Positions 8,628 through 19,342 of a stretch of DNA of 64,000 bases are shown piece after piece. Made by a program: the position numbers and the translations under genes. The number at the start of each line of letters is the position of its first letter. Within the stretch, counting starts at the first letter, position 1. The notes under the pieces are model-generated. The model had not been told where the DNA came from and made no database searches. It was given only the letters and a program-made list of their open reading frames with translations. Source of the stretch: Herbaspirillum sp. AP02 (lineage in GTDB: Bacteria > Pseudomonadota > Gammaproteobacteria > Burkholderiales > Burkholderiaceae_D); NCBI RefSeq assembly GCF_015767275.1, contig NZ_JADWMY010000003.1, positions 1 to 64,000 of the forward strand. The letters run 5' to 3'.

Positions 8628-9080
8628 TCATGCGGCTTTCTTGAGGCAGGTGAGCAATTCGTCGGGAATGGGGCGCGGGCGGAAGGTGGCTGCATCCACG
8701 CAGACCACGGTGATGCTGCCCCGTGCCAGCAAGGTAGCGTCCCCGTCGCAGGCGGTATTGCCATCCCCCGACGGCAGGCGCCAAGCCTCCTGGGAAAATT
8801 CCATGGAGGCATTTCGAAGTTTTTCGACCACGACGGTCAGGCGGAGTTCATCGTCCAGGCGCGCTGGCGAGAGATAGTCGACGTTGGTGTTCCTGACGAC
8901 GAAGATGGCGCCGGTGGTCTCGGCCAGGTGTTGCTGCTGGAAACCGAAGGAGCGCAGCCATTCCGTGCGGGCGCGCTCGAAGAACTTCAGGTAGTTGGCG
9001 TAGAAGACCACGCCTCCGGTGTCGGTATCTTCATAGTAGACCCGGATGTTCCAGTCGAATGGACTACTGGCGGCACTCAT
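8628..9080 (-). CDS. ybgC: Tol-Pal-associated acyl-CoA thioesterase YbgC
   Basis: A 150-residue hot-dog-fold thioesterase. The N-terminal active-site segment VYYEDTDTGGVVFYANYLKF contains the family catalytic aspartate. YbgC homologues hydrolyse short acyl-CoAs in vitro and are nearly always encoded first in tol-pal operons, possibly acting in phospholipid metabolism. Here it heads the minus-strand ybgC-tolQRAB-pal-cpoB run, with a roughly 210-bp gap before tolQ that could hold an internal promoter. Confidence 0.94.
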   Translation of the reverse strand: MSAASSPFDWNIRVYYEDTDTGGVVFYANYLKFFERARTEWLRSFGFQQQHLAETTGAIFVVRNTNVDYLSPARLDDELRLTVVVEKLRNASMEFSQEAWRLPSGDGNTACDGDATLLARGSITVVCVDAATFRPRPIPDELLTCLKKAA

Positions 9081-9290
9081 ATGCTTCTTGTTATTGGAAA
9101 ATCTGCTCTGGCAGCGGAAAAAGAATCAAGGAAACGGGGAAAGCACATCATTCGGACATGGTGTTGTCTCGAAGACAATGATCCGTGATGGCCACGGATC
9201 TTGCCTTGCGGAACGGGGCGAAAATGGCGTTCCTGGGTGCCGGGCGCTTTTGGCTGGACACCCGGCAAGACCGCCATTCTACCTCATCCC

Positions 9291-10043
9291 TTACTGTTTG
9301 CGCTTGATGTTGAAGGGGCTGAAGCCCTGGCAGGTCGGCATCAGTTCCATGTAGTTGATGTTGACGTGTGCCGGCATGGTGGCGACCCAGAAGGCGGCTT
9401 CGGCGATGTCGTCGGCTGTCAGCGGGGTGGTGCCTTCATAGACCTTGGCGGCCGCGCCATCATCGCCCTTGAAGCGCACGCTGGAAAACTCGGTGCCGCC
9501 GCACAGGCCGGGCGCCAGGTTGGTGGCGCGCACGCCAGTGCCCACCAGATCGGCGCGCAGGTTCAGCGTGAACTGGTCGACGAAGGCCTTGGTGGCGCCG
9601 TAGACGTTGCCGCCCGGATAGGGGTAGGCGCCGGCCACCGAACCCAGGTTGATGATGGTGCCGCTGCCGCGCTTGACCATCTCGGGCAGCAGGGCGTGGG
9701 TGATGGTGACCAGGCCCTTGACGTTGGTGTCGATCATGGTTTCCCAGTCCGACAGTGCGACTTCGTGGGCCGGACCCAGACCCAGGGCCAGACCGGCGTT
9801 GTTGATCAGAATGTCGACCTGCTTCCAGTCACCGGTCAGGCTGGCCAGGCCGGCGTCGATGGAGGACTTGCTGGTCACGTCCAGCACCAGCGGCAGTACC
9901 TTGTCGGCGCCCAGCTCCTTGACCAGGTCATCCAGGCGCTCCTTGCGGCGACCGGCGGCGATCACCTTGTGACCGTTGCCGGCAAATTTGCGCGCCATGG
10001 CGGCGCCGAAGCCTGCAGTAGCTCCCGTAATCAACACGACCAT
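9291..10043 (-). CDS. SDR-family NADP-dependent dehydrogenase (YdfG-like)
   Basis: A 250-residue classical short-chain dehydrogenase. The dinucleotide motif TGATAGFG is near residue 10, and the catalytic Ser and Tyr-Lys are in NLGSVAGAYPYPGGNVYGATKAF. The overall pattern is closest to YdfG, which reduces 3-hydroxy acids and malonic semialdehyde, but the substrate is not proven. ATG at 10043 is chosen because AGGAGAAT precedes it; the in-frame extension to 10118 has no family similarity. The gene is transcribed away from glyA. Confidence 0.85.
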   Translation of the reverse strand: MVVLITGATAGFGAAMARKFAGNGHKVIAAGRRKERLDDLVKELGADKVLPLVLDVTSKSSIDAGLASLTGDWKQVDILINNAGLALGLGPAHEVALSDWETMIDTNVKGLVTITHALLPEMVKRGSGTIINLGSVAGAYPYPGGNVYGATKAFVDQFTLNLRADLVGTGVRATNLAPGLCGGTEFSSVRFKGDDGAAAKVYEGTTPLTADDIAEAAFWVATMPAHVNINYMELMPTCQGFSPFNIKRKQ

Positions 10044-10207
10044 CTCTTGATTCTCCTGTTGTGTGGCGTAAGAACCGGCGCCGGCGGTCAGGTCGAAGGG
10101 TGGACGGGCTTGCCCCAAGCTTCACCCCGGCGGTCCCGGAAGAAAACGAAATTGTAGCCCAAAGCCGGCTATCACGAAGGGCGGCTCGCTTTCGGGACGG
10201 GCGCAGT

Positions 10208-10234
10208 GCGCAGGTGCGCATGTTGCGCCTGCGC
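10208..10234. repeat. GC-rich inverted repeat upstream of the glyA promoter
   Basis: GCGCAGGTGCGCA is followed after two bases by TTGCGCCTGCGC, an almost perfect GC-rich palindrome just before the glyA -35 box. It could be an operator or insulator; there is no T-run to make it a terminator for glyA-sense transcripts. Confidence 0.4.
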
Positions 10235-10242
10235 CATGGTTC

Positions 10243-10271
10243 TTGCCGAAATCGCCCCATTTCACTACAAT
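10243..10271 (+). promoter_or_regulatory. Sigma-70 promoter for glyA
   Basis: TTGCCG (10243-10248) and TACAAT (10266-10271) are separated by exactly 17 bp. The predicted start of transcription near 10278 leaves a leader of about 250 nt before the glyA ATG. The 484-bp gap between the SDR and glyA otherwise shows only the inverted repeat at 10208. Confidence 0.6.
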
Positions 10272-10527
10272 GCGCTCACCATTTCGTCTCACGTGACTGG
10301 CGAAACGTCGGGTAAAACCGACCAAGATGGGGATCCATCGGGAAGCGTGAGATTTCAACAGCCGTGCGCCTGGGCAGCCGAATGGACAGTACGACTGAGG
10401 CTGCCCGCAATTCCCCCGTATTTTCTGGCCCTCATTCGATTTTGGAAGTCGAGCATCAGGCATGCCCTCGCGCATCGCATCTGGTGACCCGATCTTCGGC
10501 CGCACCTCATCAATTTGGAGAAACACC

Positions 10528-11772
10528 ATGTTTGACAAGAACCAGACTCTCGCGAAAGTCGATCCCGACCTGTGGTCTGCCATCCAGAAGGAAAACGCAC
10601 GCCAGCAGGATCACATCGAGCTGATCGCTTCTGAAAACTACACCTCGCCGGCCGTGATGGAAGCGCAAGGTTCGCAACTGACCAACAAGTACGCCGAAGG
10701 CTATCCGGGCAAGCGTTACTACGGTGGCTGCGAATTCGTCGACGTGGCCGAGCAACTGGCCATCGACCGTCTGAAGGCCCTGTTCGGCGCCGAAGCTGCC
10801 AACGTGCAACCCAACTCCGGTTCCCAGGCCAACCAGGGCGTGTTCTTCGCCATGCTGAAGCCGGGCGACACCATCATGGGCATGTCGCTGGCAGAAGGCG
10901 GCCACCTGACCCACGGCATGGCGCTGAACATGTCCGGCAAGTGGTTCAACGTGGTCTCCTATGGCCTGAACGAAAAGGAAGAAATCGACTACGAGGCCAT
11001 GGAGACCCTGGCCCGCGAGAAGAAGCCCAAGCTGATCATCGCCGGTGCCTCGGCCTACTCGCTGCGCATCGACTTCGAACGCTTTGCCAAGATCGCCAAG
11101 GAAGTCGGTGCCTACTTCATGGTCGACATGGCGCACTACGCCGGCCTGATCGCCGCGGGTGTCTATCCCAACCCGGTGCCCTTCGCCGACTTCGTCACCT
11201 CGACCACCCACAAGTCCCTGCGCGGCCCGCGCGGTGGCGTGATCCTGATGAAGGCCGAGCACGAGAAGGCCATCAACTCGGCCATCTTCCCGGGTATCCA
11301 GGGTGGCCCGCTGATGCACGTGATCGCCGGCAAGGCAGTGGCCTTCAAGGAAGCCGCCTCGCCCGAGTTCAAGGCCTACCAGCAGCAAGTCGTGAAGAAC
11401 GCGGACGTGCTGGCCAAGACCCTGATCAAGCGCGGCCTGCGCATCGTCTCCGGCGGTACCGAATCGCACGTGATGCTGGTGGACCTGCGTCCCAAGGGCC
11501 TGACCGGCAAGGAAGCCGAAGCCATCCTGGGTTCGGCCCACATGACCTGCAACAAGAACGGCATCCCCAACGACCCGGAAAAGCCGTTCGTGACCTCGGG
11601 CATCCGCCTGGGCAGCCCGGCCATGACCACCCGTGGTTTCAAGGAAGCCGAGGCCGAGAAGGTCGGTAACCTGATCGCCGACGTGCTGGACAACCCGCAT
11701 GACGCGGCCACCATCGAGCGCGTCAAGGTCGAGGTCAAGAAGCTGACCGACGCTTTCCCGGTCTACGGCTGA
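10528..11772 (+). CDS. glyA: Serine hydroxymethyltransferase
   Basis: A 414-residue PLP enzyme that interconverts serine and glycine while charging tetrahydrofolate with a one-carbon unit. The PLP lysine lies in [13 protein letters not shown], and [18 protein letters not shown] and [15 protein letters not shown] are signature segments. The length is standard. ATG at 10528 follows a GGAG ribosome binding site; longer in-frame versions are upstream read-through. It is followed by nrdR on the same strand, a common order in betaproteobacteria. A GC-rich hairpin at 11852-11885 may separate the two transcripts. Confidence 0.98.
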   Translation: MFDKNQTLAKVDPDLWSAIQKENARQQDHIELIASENYTSPAVMEAQGSQLTNKYAEGYPGKRYYGGCEFVDVAEQLAIDRLKALFGAEAANVQPNSGSQANQGVFFAMLKPGDTIMGMSLAEGGHLTHGMALNMSGKWFNVVSYGLNEKEEIDYEAMETLAREKKPKLIIAGASAYSLRIDFERFAKIAKEVGAYFMVDMAHYAGLIAAGVYPNPVPFADFVTSTTHKSLRGPRGGVILMKAEHEKAINSAIFPGIQGGPLMHVIAGKAVAFKEAASPEFKAYQQQVVKNADVLAKTLIKRGLRIVSGGTESHVMLVDLRPKGLTGKEAEAILGSAHMTCNKNGIPNDPEKPFVTSGIRLGSPAMTTRGFKEAEAEKVGNLIADVLDNPHDAATIERVKVEVKKLTDAFPVYG

Positions 11773-11851
11773 GTGTCCCGGACGCGGTGATGCGCTGATG
11801 TCGGCCCGACGCGGGCTGACGTCATCGCTCTGCCGGTTTGATGTCTTACCT

Positions 11852-11885
11852 GACGGCGCCCGTTTTCGCGGGCGCCGTCGTTTAT
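11852..11885 (+). terminator. Hairpin downstream of glyA
   Basis: A perfect 11-bp GACGGCGCCCG/CGGGCGCCGTC stem with a TTTTCG loop, followed by a weak T-tract (GTTTAT). It is probably the glyA terminator or an attenuator before nrdR. Confidence 0.6.
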
Positions 11886-12021
11886 CTGCACTACGATACG
11901 ATGGCTGTCACGGTGCGCGGGTGCAATACTGTGCCCTTTGCGCCAGGTCGGGAAGTCGCGCTGCAATACGAAGTCAGGAGGGTGGTCCCTCCTTGTCCAG
12001 TCCAACCAAATCACTGCTGCC

Positions 12022-12501
12022 ATGAAGTGCCCATTCTGCAATCACGAAGATACCCCGGTGCTGGACACCCGTCTGTCCGAGGACGGCCATTCGATCCGCC
12101 GTCGTCGCCGCTGCGGCAATTGCGACAAGCGCTTCACGACCTATGAGCGCATTGAGCTGACCCTGCCGGTGATCGTCAAGAAGAATGGCAGCCGTACCGA
12201 GTTCGACCCCAGCAAGCTGCGCGGCAGCCTGATGTTGGCGCTGCGCAAGCGACCGGTGTCGGCCGAGGCGGTGGACATGGCCATCCAGAGCATCCAGGAC
12301 AAGCTGCTGCAGAGTGGTGAACGGGAAGTGATGTCGGGGCAGGTTGGCGAGCTGGTCATGCGTGAGCTCAAGCGTCTGGACAAGATTGCCTATATCCGCT
12401 TTGCCTCGGTCTACAAGAGCTTCGAAGACGTGACCGAATTCCAGGATGCCATCGACGAAGTGGGGCAGGAGCGCAAGGGCGTGAAGAAGCGAGACAGCTG
12501 A
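12022..12501 (+). CDS. nrdR: Transcriptional repressor NrdR
   Basis: A 159-residue regulator of ribonucleotide reductase genes. The N-terminal zinc ribbon has Cys3, Cys6, Cys31 and Cys34, followed by the arginine-rich RRRRR segment and an ATP-cone domain (~50-140) that senses ATP/dATP. No nrd genes are in the window, so its targets lie elsewhere. ATG at 12022 starts exactly at the conserved MKCPFC. A shared terminator lies 30 bp downstream. Confidence 0.97.
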   Translation: MKCPFCNHEDTPVLDTRLSEDGHSIRRRRRCGNCDKRFTTYERIELTLPVIVKKNGSRTEFDPSKLRGSLMLALRKRPVSAEAVDMAIQSIQDKLLQSGEREVMSGQVGELVMRELKRLDKIAYIRFASVYKSFEDVTEFQDAIDEVGQERKGVKKRDS

Positions 12502-12534
12502 GGTGCACCGCAACCGGTGCAAACCGGACGGGCA

Positions 12535-12567
12535 TAAAAAAACGGCTGCAGATGCAGCCGTTTTTCT
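12535..12567. terminator. Bidirectional terminator between nrdR and 6S RNA
   Basis: The ACGGCTGCA/TGCAGCCGT stem is flanked by seven A's on the left and five T's on the right. It can end nrdR on the plus strand and the convergent 6S RNA on the minus strand. Confidence 0.85.
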
Positions 12568-12572
12568 TGAAT

Positions 12573-12745
12573 CAAGTCCCGCCTGTGCCGCTGTGCCGGC
12601 ATCCTGAACCTGACGGTTCAAGTTGGCTGCAGTAGTTCAATTTCGGGTTCATCGGGCTAGCGACGCTCACGCCCATCAAACGATCCCACAGCCTATGCTC
12701 GTAAATGGTTCAAGGAATATATGGCAATCGCGAACACGGCAGGAG
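12573..12745 (-). ncRNA. ssrS: 6S RNA
   Basis: About 173 nt on the minus strand, immediately downstream of zapA, the usual place for ssrS in beta- and gammaproteobacteria. The 5' end CTCCTGCC can pair with GGCGGGA near the 3' end to give the closing stem. The 3' arm contains TTGAACCGTCAGGTTCA, which corresponds to the small TTGAACC/GGTTCAA hairpin of E. coli 6S RNA. An internal hairpin with GGGCGTGAGCGTCGCTAGCCC forms the apical arm. A dedicated promoter lies upstream and a rho-independent terminator downstream. 6S RNA binds sigma-70 RNA polymerase in stationary phase. The exact ends are predicted, not mapped. Confidence 0.85.
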
Positions 12746-12750
12746 TACGA

Positions 12751-12779
12751 AGTCTAACCCATTCACCGCCGCTCTCCAA
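12751..12779 (-). promoter_or_regulatory. Sigma-70 promoter of 6S RNA
   Basis: On the minus strand, TTGGAG (12779-12774) and TAGACT (12756-12751) are separated by 17 bp, placing the start of transcription about seven bases later, where the 6S closing stem begins. Confidence 0.65.
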
Positions 12780-12870
12780 GACCTGAACGAAAAATTTCTG
12801 GGCGATTTTGTAACCAGTGTTTCGACAGGCTGCTTCGCCGCGCCATCACGTGCTAGCGGCGGCGCGTGAA

Positions 12871-12903
12871 ACAAAAATGGCTGCCCGGAGGCAGCCATTT
12901 TTC
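12871..12903 (-). terminator. Terminator downstream of zapA
   Basis: AAAATGGCTGC/GCAGCCATTTT stem with A- and T-runs on either side, 36 bp beyond the zapA stop and before the 6S promoter. It can act in both directions. Confidence 0.85.
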
Positions 12904-12939
12904 TTGCGCTGTGCAGATTGGCCCGGATATCCGAACAGT

Positions 12940-13257
12940 TCAGAACAGTTTTTCCTGCGGCGCCAGGGCCTGGTCCACCACCTCGGTGATGGCGGTGATC
13001 TGTTGCTGCCACTGGGCAATGGTAAGTCCGGCGAAGGGGCCTTCGGCACGTTGCATGGTCAGCAACTCGGCAGCGATGCCCAGGCCTGCCATCACTGCGA
13101 TGCGGTCGGTGCCCTTGATGCGACCAGCGTCGCGGATGGCGCGCATTCTCTGGTCGAGATAGGCCACCGCATGATGCAGCGCCGCCTGTTCGCCCTCCTG
13201 GCATGCCAGGGTGTAGGACTGGCCCATGATCATGGCCTGGATCTGGATGGTACTCAT
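12940..13257 (-). CDS. zapA: Cell division protein ZapA
   Basis: A 105-residue FtsZ-bundling protein. The N-terminal beta part contains IMGQSYTLACQEGEQAALHHA, and the C-terminal half is the dimerisation coiled coil. It stabilises the Z-ring in the cytoplasm. Its start overlaps the stop of the upstream zapB-like gene (ATGA), so the pair is translationally coupled. Confidence 0.93.
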   Translation of the reverse strand: MSTIQIQAMIMGQSYTLACQEGEQAALHHAVAYLDQRMRAIRDAGRIKGTDRIAVMAGLGIAAELLTMQRAEGPFAGLTIAQWQQQITAITEVVDQALAPQEKLF

Positions 13258-13499
13258 GCGGTCTCCTCATTGGCCGACAGCGCCGCTTCAGGGACGTCGG
13301 CAACTTCAGCCACCGGCAGCTGCGCCAGCACAGCGCTGACGCGCCGGTAGGCATCGTCCACCCGGCTGGAGAGAGTGGTGTTTTCTTCGGAGAGCAGTTT
13401 GACTTTCCGGCGCAGCTCGGCATTTTCTTCGCGCAGGCTTTGCGCCAGCTTGGCGAGCTGAGTGACTTTTTCAGCCAGTTGCAGGAATTCTGAACTCAT
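13254..13499 (-). CDS. zapB: ZapB-like coiled-coil division protein
   Basis: An 81-residue, almost fully helical protein with a heptad pattern from ~5 to 60 (FLQLAEKVTQLAKLAQSLRE), matching the short coiled-coil proteins encoded before zapA in betaproteobacteria. It is likely a ZapA partner at the divisome. ATG at 13499 removes an unsupported N-terminal extension. Sequence similarity within coiled coils is weak evidence, so the assignment rests mostly on context. Confidence 0.8.
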   Translation of the reverse strand: MSSEFLQLAEKVTQLAKLAQSLREENAELRRKVKLLSEENTTLSSRVDDAYRRVSAVLAQLPVAEVADVPEAALSANEETA

Positions 13500-13595
13500 T
13501 TGTTGATTGTTCGCAGGATGGGGTTGCGTTGGCGGGCGCCAGCACGTGTCAGGAATGTTCAAGTTTCTTTACGTCGATCTGCACCGAGCTGCACA

Positions 13596-13624
13596 ATTAT
13601 AAGCGCATTGCGACGCACCCTGAA
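13596..13624 (-). promoter_or_regulatory. Candidate promoter of zapB-zapA
   Basis: On the minus strand, TATAAT at 13601-13596 is preceded by TTCAGG at 13624-13619 with a 17-bp spacer. The -10 is perfect and the -35 is weak. It lies about 100 bp before the zapB start. Confidence 0.5.
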
Positions 13625-13733
13625 CAAGAACGGCCGCACGGTACAGCCGAAAGAGCTTGGTCCGTGGCGGTAGCGAATGGTTCCCCGCAGCCGGCTGTGC
13701 ACTGCATTGCGGTACGGGAAGTCCGACCGGGTG

Positions 13734-14420
13734 CTATTCGCTGCGACGGGCGGCCTGCCCGTGCATGCGCATATAGCCCTGTTGCAGCACGAAGTTGTCG
13801 AAGGCGGTCAACAGGGGATGGTATTTCTCGCTATTGCGCTCCAGCTGCATCAAGGCATAACCGGCCGCCTCCAGCGTGGAAAGTTGCTCCGGCTTGTGCG
13901 ACTTGCGGATGGTGTAGCGCGAGGTCGGGGTGTCGACCAATACCATGCGCGGCAGGGTTTGCAGGATGGGGTTTTCGAAGAGCATCTTGCGGCTCTTGCG
14001 CCAGGTGCCATCGAGGATCACCAGACGTATCCGCGGCAGCGCCTGGCGCTTGTCCACGGTCATGGTGCGGGCGTCGAAATGGGTCGTCTCGGGCGTGGCG
14101 GCGTCATCGGTGTAGAGCAAGATCGGGTGCACCGGTTCGCTGTCGGGGACGTTGCGTACCCGCGATGGCGCATGCAGCATCTGCTGCAGTTCATCCGGGT
14201 CGAACGCCGAACCGACCACCAGCTTGCTGTACGGCAGGCTCAGGTGCAGCAGTCGTACGCTGTTCTTGGCATTGTTGACTTCCAGCGGGTGTTGCAGGAT
14301 CAGGACATCGATGGCGTGATCGATGGGCGAGGTCCAATGGCAGATGCATGCCGAAAGGGCACGCTGGCAGATCGGGCAAAGCAGTCTGCGGGAGGTTTGT
14401 GGATCGTGGTTGGAAACCAA
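13734..14420 (-). CDS. tapT: DTW-domain tRNA-uridine aminocarboxypropyltransferase
   Basis: A 228-residue DTW-domain protein, the family of E. coli TapT (YfiP), which transfers the aminocarboxypropyl group of SAM to uridine 47 of tRNAs to make acp3U. Seen here: a cysteine cluster CPICQRALSACICHW at ~16-30 (probably metal-binding), LILQHPLEVNNAKNS, LVILDGTWRKSRKM, and the DTW-type motif LVDTPTSRYTIRKS, where Pro replaces Trp. It lies downstream of recG on the same strand with a 281-bp gap that shows nothing clear. Confidence 0.82.
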   Translation of the reverse strand: MVSNHDPQTSRRLLCPICQRALSACICHWTSPIDHAIDVLILQHPLEVNNAKNSVRLLHLSLPYSKLVVGSAFDPDELQQMLHAPSRVRNVPDSEPVHPILLYTDDAATPETTHFDARTMTVDKRQALPRIRLVILDGTWRKSRKMLFENPILQTLPRMVLVDTPTSRYTIRKSHKPEQLSTLEAAGYALMQLERNSEKYHPLLTAFDNFVLQQGYMRMHGQAARRSE

Positions 14421-14701
14421 AATTATCAGCCTTCTCTAGTTGCGCAATGGTCATCGAGTGCAGCGGTGGGCGCGGCGGCGATGCGTTGTTGCCCGCTTGC
14501 CAGACCGTCGGATGGACCAATTGTTTGTGGGGCGTAGATTGGACTGAGTGTTGATAGGCGTCAATCGACATAAAGCGAAGATATTCTCGATTTTTTCGGA
14601 AATTGGATTGGCATTTTGCTGATTCCCGTTTACCCGACGCTCTCTTCCCTGTTCCATAAAGGGTTTTGGCCGCGCTGGCGGCGACTCACCCCATCCTGCC
14701 T

Positions 14702-16810
14702 TTACACTTTCAGGTAATCCTCGCGTCCGCCCAGCCAGCGCGCCAGATGGCGGTCGACGATGTCGGGTGCATGTTGCAGCAGCGCCTGTGCGGTATCGCG
14801 GGCCTTCTCGACCAGCCATTGATCGGTACCGAGATCGGCGAAGCGCAGCATGGCCTCGCCCGACTGGCGCGCGCCCAGGAATTCGCCCGGGCCGCGGATA
14901 TCGAGATCGCGGCGGGCGATCTCGAAGCCATCCGTGGTTTCGCGCATGGTGGCCAGGCGTTGCTTGGCGGTGCCGCCCAGCGGTCCCTGGTACAGCAGCA
15001 GGCAGGCGCTGGCGGCCGAACCGCGCCCGACCCGTCCGCGCAACTGGTGCAATTGCGACAGTCCGAAACGCTCCGCATGCTCGATCACCATCAGAGACGC
15101 ATTGGGCACATCCACACCCACCTCGATGACGGTGGTCGCCACCAGCAGATGAATGGCGCCGCGCGTGAAACCTTCCATGACGATCTGTTTTTCCACCGGT
15201 TTCATGCGCCCGTGGACCAGTCCGATGGTGAGGTCCGGCAAGGCCGCCGACAGCGCCGCATGGGTATCGGTGGCGGTCTGCAGCTGCAGCGCCTCCGACT
15301 CCTCGATCAAGGGGCAGACCCAGTAGATCTGCTTGCCTTCCAGCGCCGCCGCATGCACCCGTTCGATCACTTCGTCCCGGCGGTTCTGATCGATCACGCG
15401 GGTGACGATCGGCGAGCGGCCCGGCGGCAGCTCGTCGATCACCGACACTTCCAGGTCGGCGTAATAGGTCATGGCCAGCGTGCGTGGAATGGGCGTGGCC
15501 GACATCATCAACTGATGCGGCACGGCGGCTGCATCGCGGTCCTCCGGATTGAAGCTCTTGTTGCGCAGCGCCAGGCGTTGGCCCACGCCGAAACGATGCT
15601 GCTCGTCCACGATCACCAGCCCCAGGTTCTCGAACTGCACCGTGTCCTGGATCAGTGCATGGGTACCGATGACCAGGCGCGCCGCACCGGACTCGATATG
15701 GGCCAGGGCCTCGGTCTTTTCCTTTTTCTTCTGGCTGCCGGAAAGCCAGGCCACGCCCACTTCCAGCGGCTCCAGCCAGGCCGCGATCTTGCGGAAGTGC
15801 TGCTCGGCCAGGATTTCGGTAGGCGCCATCAGCACGGCCTGGCAACCGCTGTCGATGGCCTGGGCCGCTGCCAGCGCCGCCACCACGGTCTTGCCGCTGC
15901 CCACATCGCCCTGCAGCAGGCGCTGCATGGGGAAGGACTGGCGCAGGTCGGCGCGGATTTCCTCCAGCACGCGCTGCTGTGCCCCGGTCAGCTGGAAGGG
16001 CAGGACCTTGGTCAATTCCGTAGTGATGCGTCCGGTCACCGGCAAGGCCCGCGAGGTCTTGGCGCGCCGCGCTGCCTGGGCGCGCTTGAGCGAGAGCTGC
16101 TGCGCCAGCAGTTCATCGAACTTCATGCGCAGCCAGGCCGGGTGGGATTTCTCGATCAGAGCGTGTTCGTCCACGTCCGGGGGCGGGTTGTGCAGCAGTC
16201 GCACCGACGGCTCGAAGGCGGCCAGGTCCAGGGTCTGCAACATCGAGGGGGGCAGCGTATCGCTCCAGTCCAGGCGGCTCATGGCATTGGCAATGGCCTT
16301 GCGCAGATAGGCCTGTGACAGGCCTTCGCCGGCAGGGTAGACCGGCGTAAGCACGTCCGGCAATGGCGCTCCTTCGTTGACCACCTTGTAGGAAGGATGG
16401 ACCATCTCGGGCCCGAAGAAGCCATGCCGCAACTCGCCGCGCACCCGCACCCGGGTGCCTTCGGCCAACTGCTTGGTCTGGCTGCCATAGAAGTTGATGA
16501 AGCGCAGGGTCAACTGGCCGCTGTCGTCGCCCACCGTCACGATCAATTGCCGGCGCGGCCGGAACTGCACTTCGCAGGCCGTTACCACGCCTTCGACCTG
16601 CACCGTCTGCAGGCCACGCAGGGAGGCCTCGCCGATGCTCAAGAGGGTGGTCTCGTCCTCGTAGCGCAGCGGCAGGTGCAGCACCAGGTCCATGTCATTG
16701 TGCAGGCCCAGCTTGGCCAGCTTGTTTTCGGGCTTGGCGGCAGGCTTGGCGGCGGGCGCGGCTTTTTTCTTCGAAGCCGGCGAGCTGGTTTTCTTCGCGG
16801 TAGCGGGCAT
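14702..16810 (-). CDS. recG: ATP-dependent DNA helicase RecG
   Basis: A 702-residue fork-reversal helicase that remodels stalled replication forks and Holliday junctions. The N-terminal wedge/OB-fold domain covers ~60-260. Helicase motif I is GDVGSGKTVVAALA, motif II is the DEQH box VDEQHRFGVGQ, motif III is MMSATPIPRTL, and the C-terminal helicase domain has TTVIEVGVDVPNA and QLRGRVGRGS. ATG at 16810 is chosen; a Lys/Ala-rich N-terminal extension (KKTSSPASKKKAA) precedes the wedge domain. Its promoter carries a LexA box. Confidence 0.96.
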   Translation of the reverse strand: MPATAKKTSSPASKKKAAPAAKPAAKPENKLAKLGLHNDMDLVLHLPLRYEDETTLLSIGEASLRGLQTVQVEGVVTACEVQFRPRRQLIVTVGDDSGQLTLRFINFYGSQTKQLAEGTRVRVRGELRHGFFGPEMVHPSYKVVNEGAPLPDVLTPVYPAGEGLSQAYLRKAIANAMSRLDWSDTLPPSMLQTLDLAAFEPSVRLLHNPPPDVDEHALIEKSHPAWLRMKFDELLAQQLSLKRAQAARRAKTSRALPVTGRITTELTKVLPFQLTGAQQRVLEEIRADLRQSFPMQRLLQGDVGSGKTVVAALAAAQAIDSGCQAVLMAPTEILAEQHFRKIAAWLEPLEVGVAWLSGSQKKKEKTEALAHIESGAARLVIGTHALIQDTVQFENLGLVIVDEQHRFGVGQRLALRNKSFNPEDRDAAAVPHQLMMSATPIPRTLAMTYYADLEVSVIDELPPGRSPIVTRVIDQNRRDEVIERVHAAALEGKQIYWVCPLIEESEALQLQTATDTHAALSAALPDLTIGLVHGRMKPVEKQIVMEGFTRGAIHLLVATTVIEVGVDVPNASLMVIEHAERFGLSQLHQLRGRVGRGSAASACLLLYQGPLGGTAKQRLATMRETTDGFEIARRDLDIRGPGEFLGARQSGEAMLRFADLGTDQWLVEKARDTAQALLQHAPDIVDRHLARWLGGREDYLKV

Positions 16811-16887
16811 GCGGTCAGCGGTCGGATAGTCGGATTGCCATAGGTACACTAGTCGCACGCGGAGATGGGAAAAACGCGCAGACAGCG

Positions 16888-16912
16888 TAAAATAGCGGGT
16901 TACGCTATTTTA
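16888..16912. repeat. Perfect inverted repeat at the recG/queA divergent promoters
   Basis: TAAAATAGCG (16888-16897) and CGCTATTTTA (16903-16912) form a perfect 10-bp inverted repeat with a 5-base centre. Each arm also carries a TAAAAT -10-like box, one per strand, so it may hold back-to-back promoters for recG and queA. Confidence 0.6.
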
Positions 16913-16934
16913 CTGTGAATATTTACAGTATCAA
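16907..16934 (-). promoter_or_regulatory. recG promoter (-35 TTGATA, -10 TAAAAT)
   Basis: On the minus strand, TTGATA (16934-16929) and TAAAAT (16912-16907) are separated by 16 bp. The predicted start near 16899 gives a leader of about 90 nt to recG. The spacer is exactly the CTGT-N8-ACAG LexA box. Confidence 0.7.
16911..16930. promoter_or_regulatory. LexA (SOS) box in the recG promoter spacer
   Basis: TACTGTGAATATTTACAGTA is a near-perfect 20-bp palindrome that differs from the E. coli SOS consensus only in the central bases. The CTGT-N8-ACAG core at 16913-16928 fills the 16-bp spacer between the recG -35 and -10 boxes, so LexA binding would block polymerase. The site is also 133 bp before queA. 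Confidence 0.75.
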
Positions 16935-17062
16935 TCCCGCCGGCAACACTTCTTGCCGGGGACGGCTGCCGGACCCGACCGCGTTCTCGCTTTCGTTGTT
17001 GCCCGCGATTGCGTTTTTGCACTGGTCGCCCCCGAGGCCGCCGCCATCATTATTTTGCAAGC

Positions 17063-19235
<2,173 letters not shown>

Positions 19236-19342
19236 TTCAACCCGGCGCGGGCCGGTGCAAAGGGCGAGCGCAATCGTGCAAGGTTTGGGAAGGATTGTTC
19301 ATATCCCATGCCGGTCGTCAACCAAGCCATCCCCGCCGGACC

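Noticed and set aside
14666..16318. 550-codon plus-strand open frame opposite recG
   Set aside because: Antisense shadow of recG with Arg/Gln/His-rich composition and no ribosome binding site.
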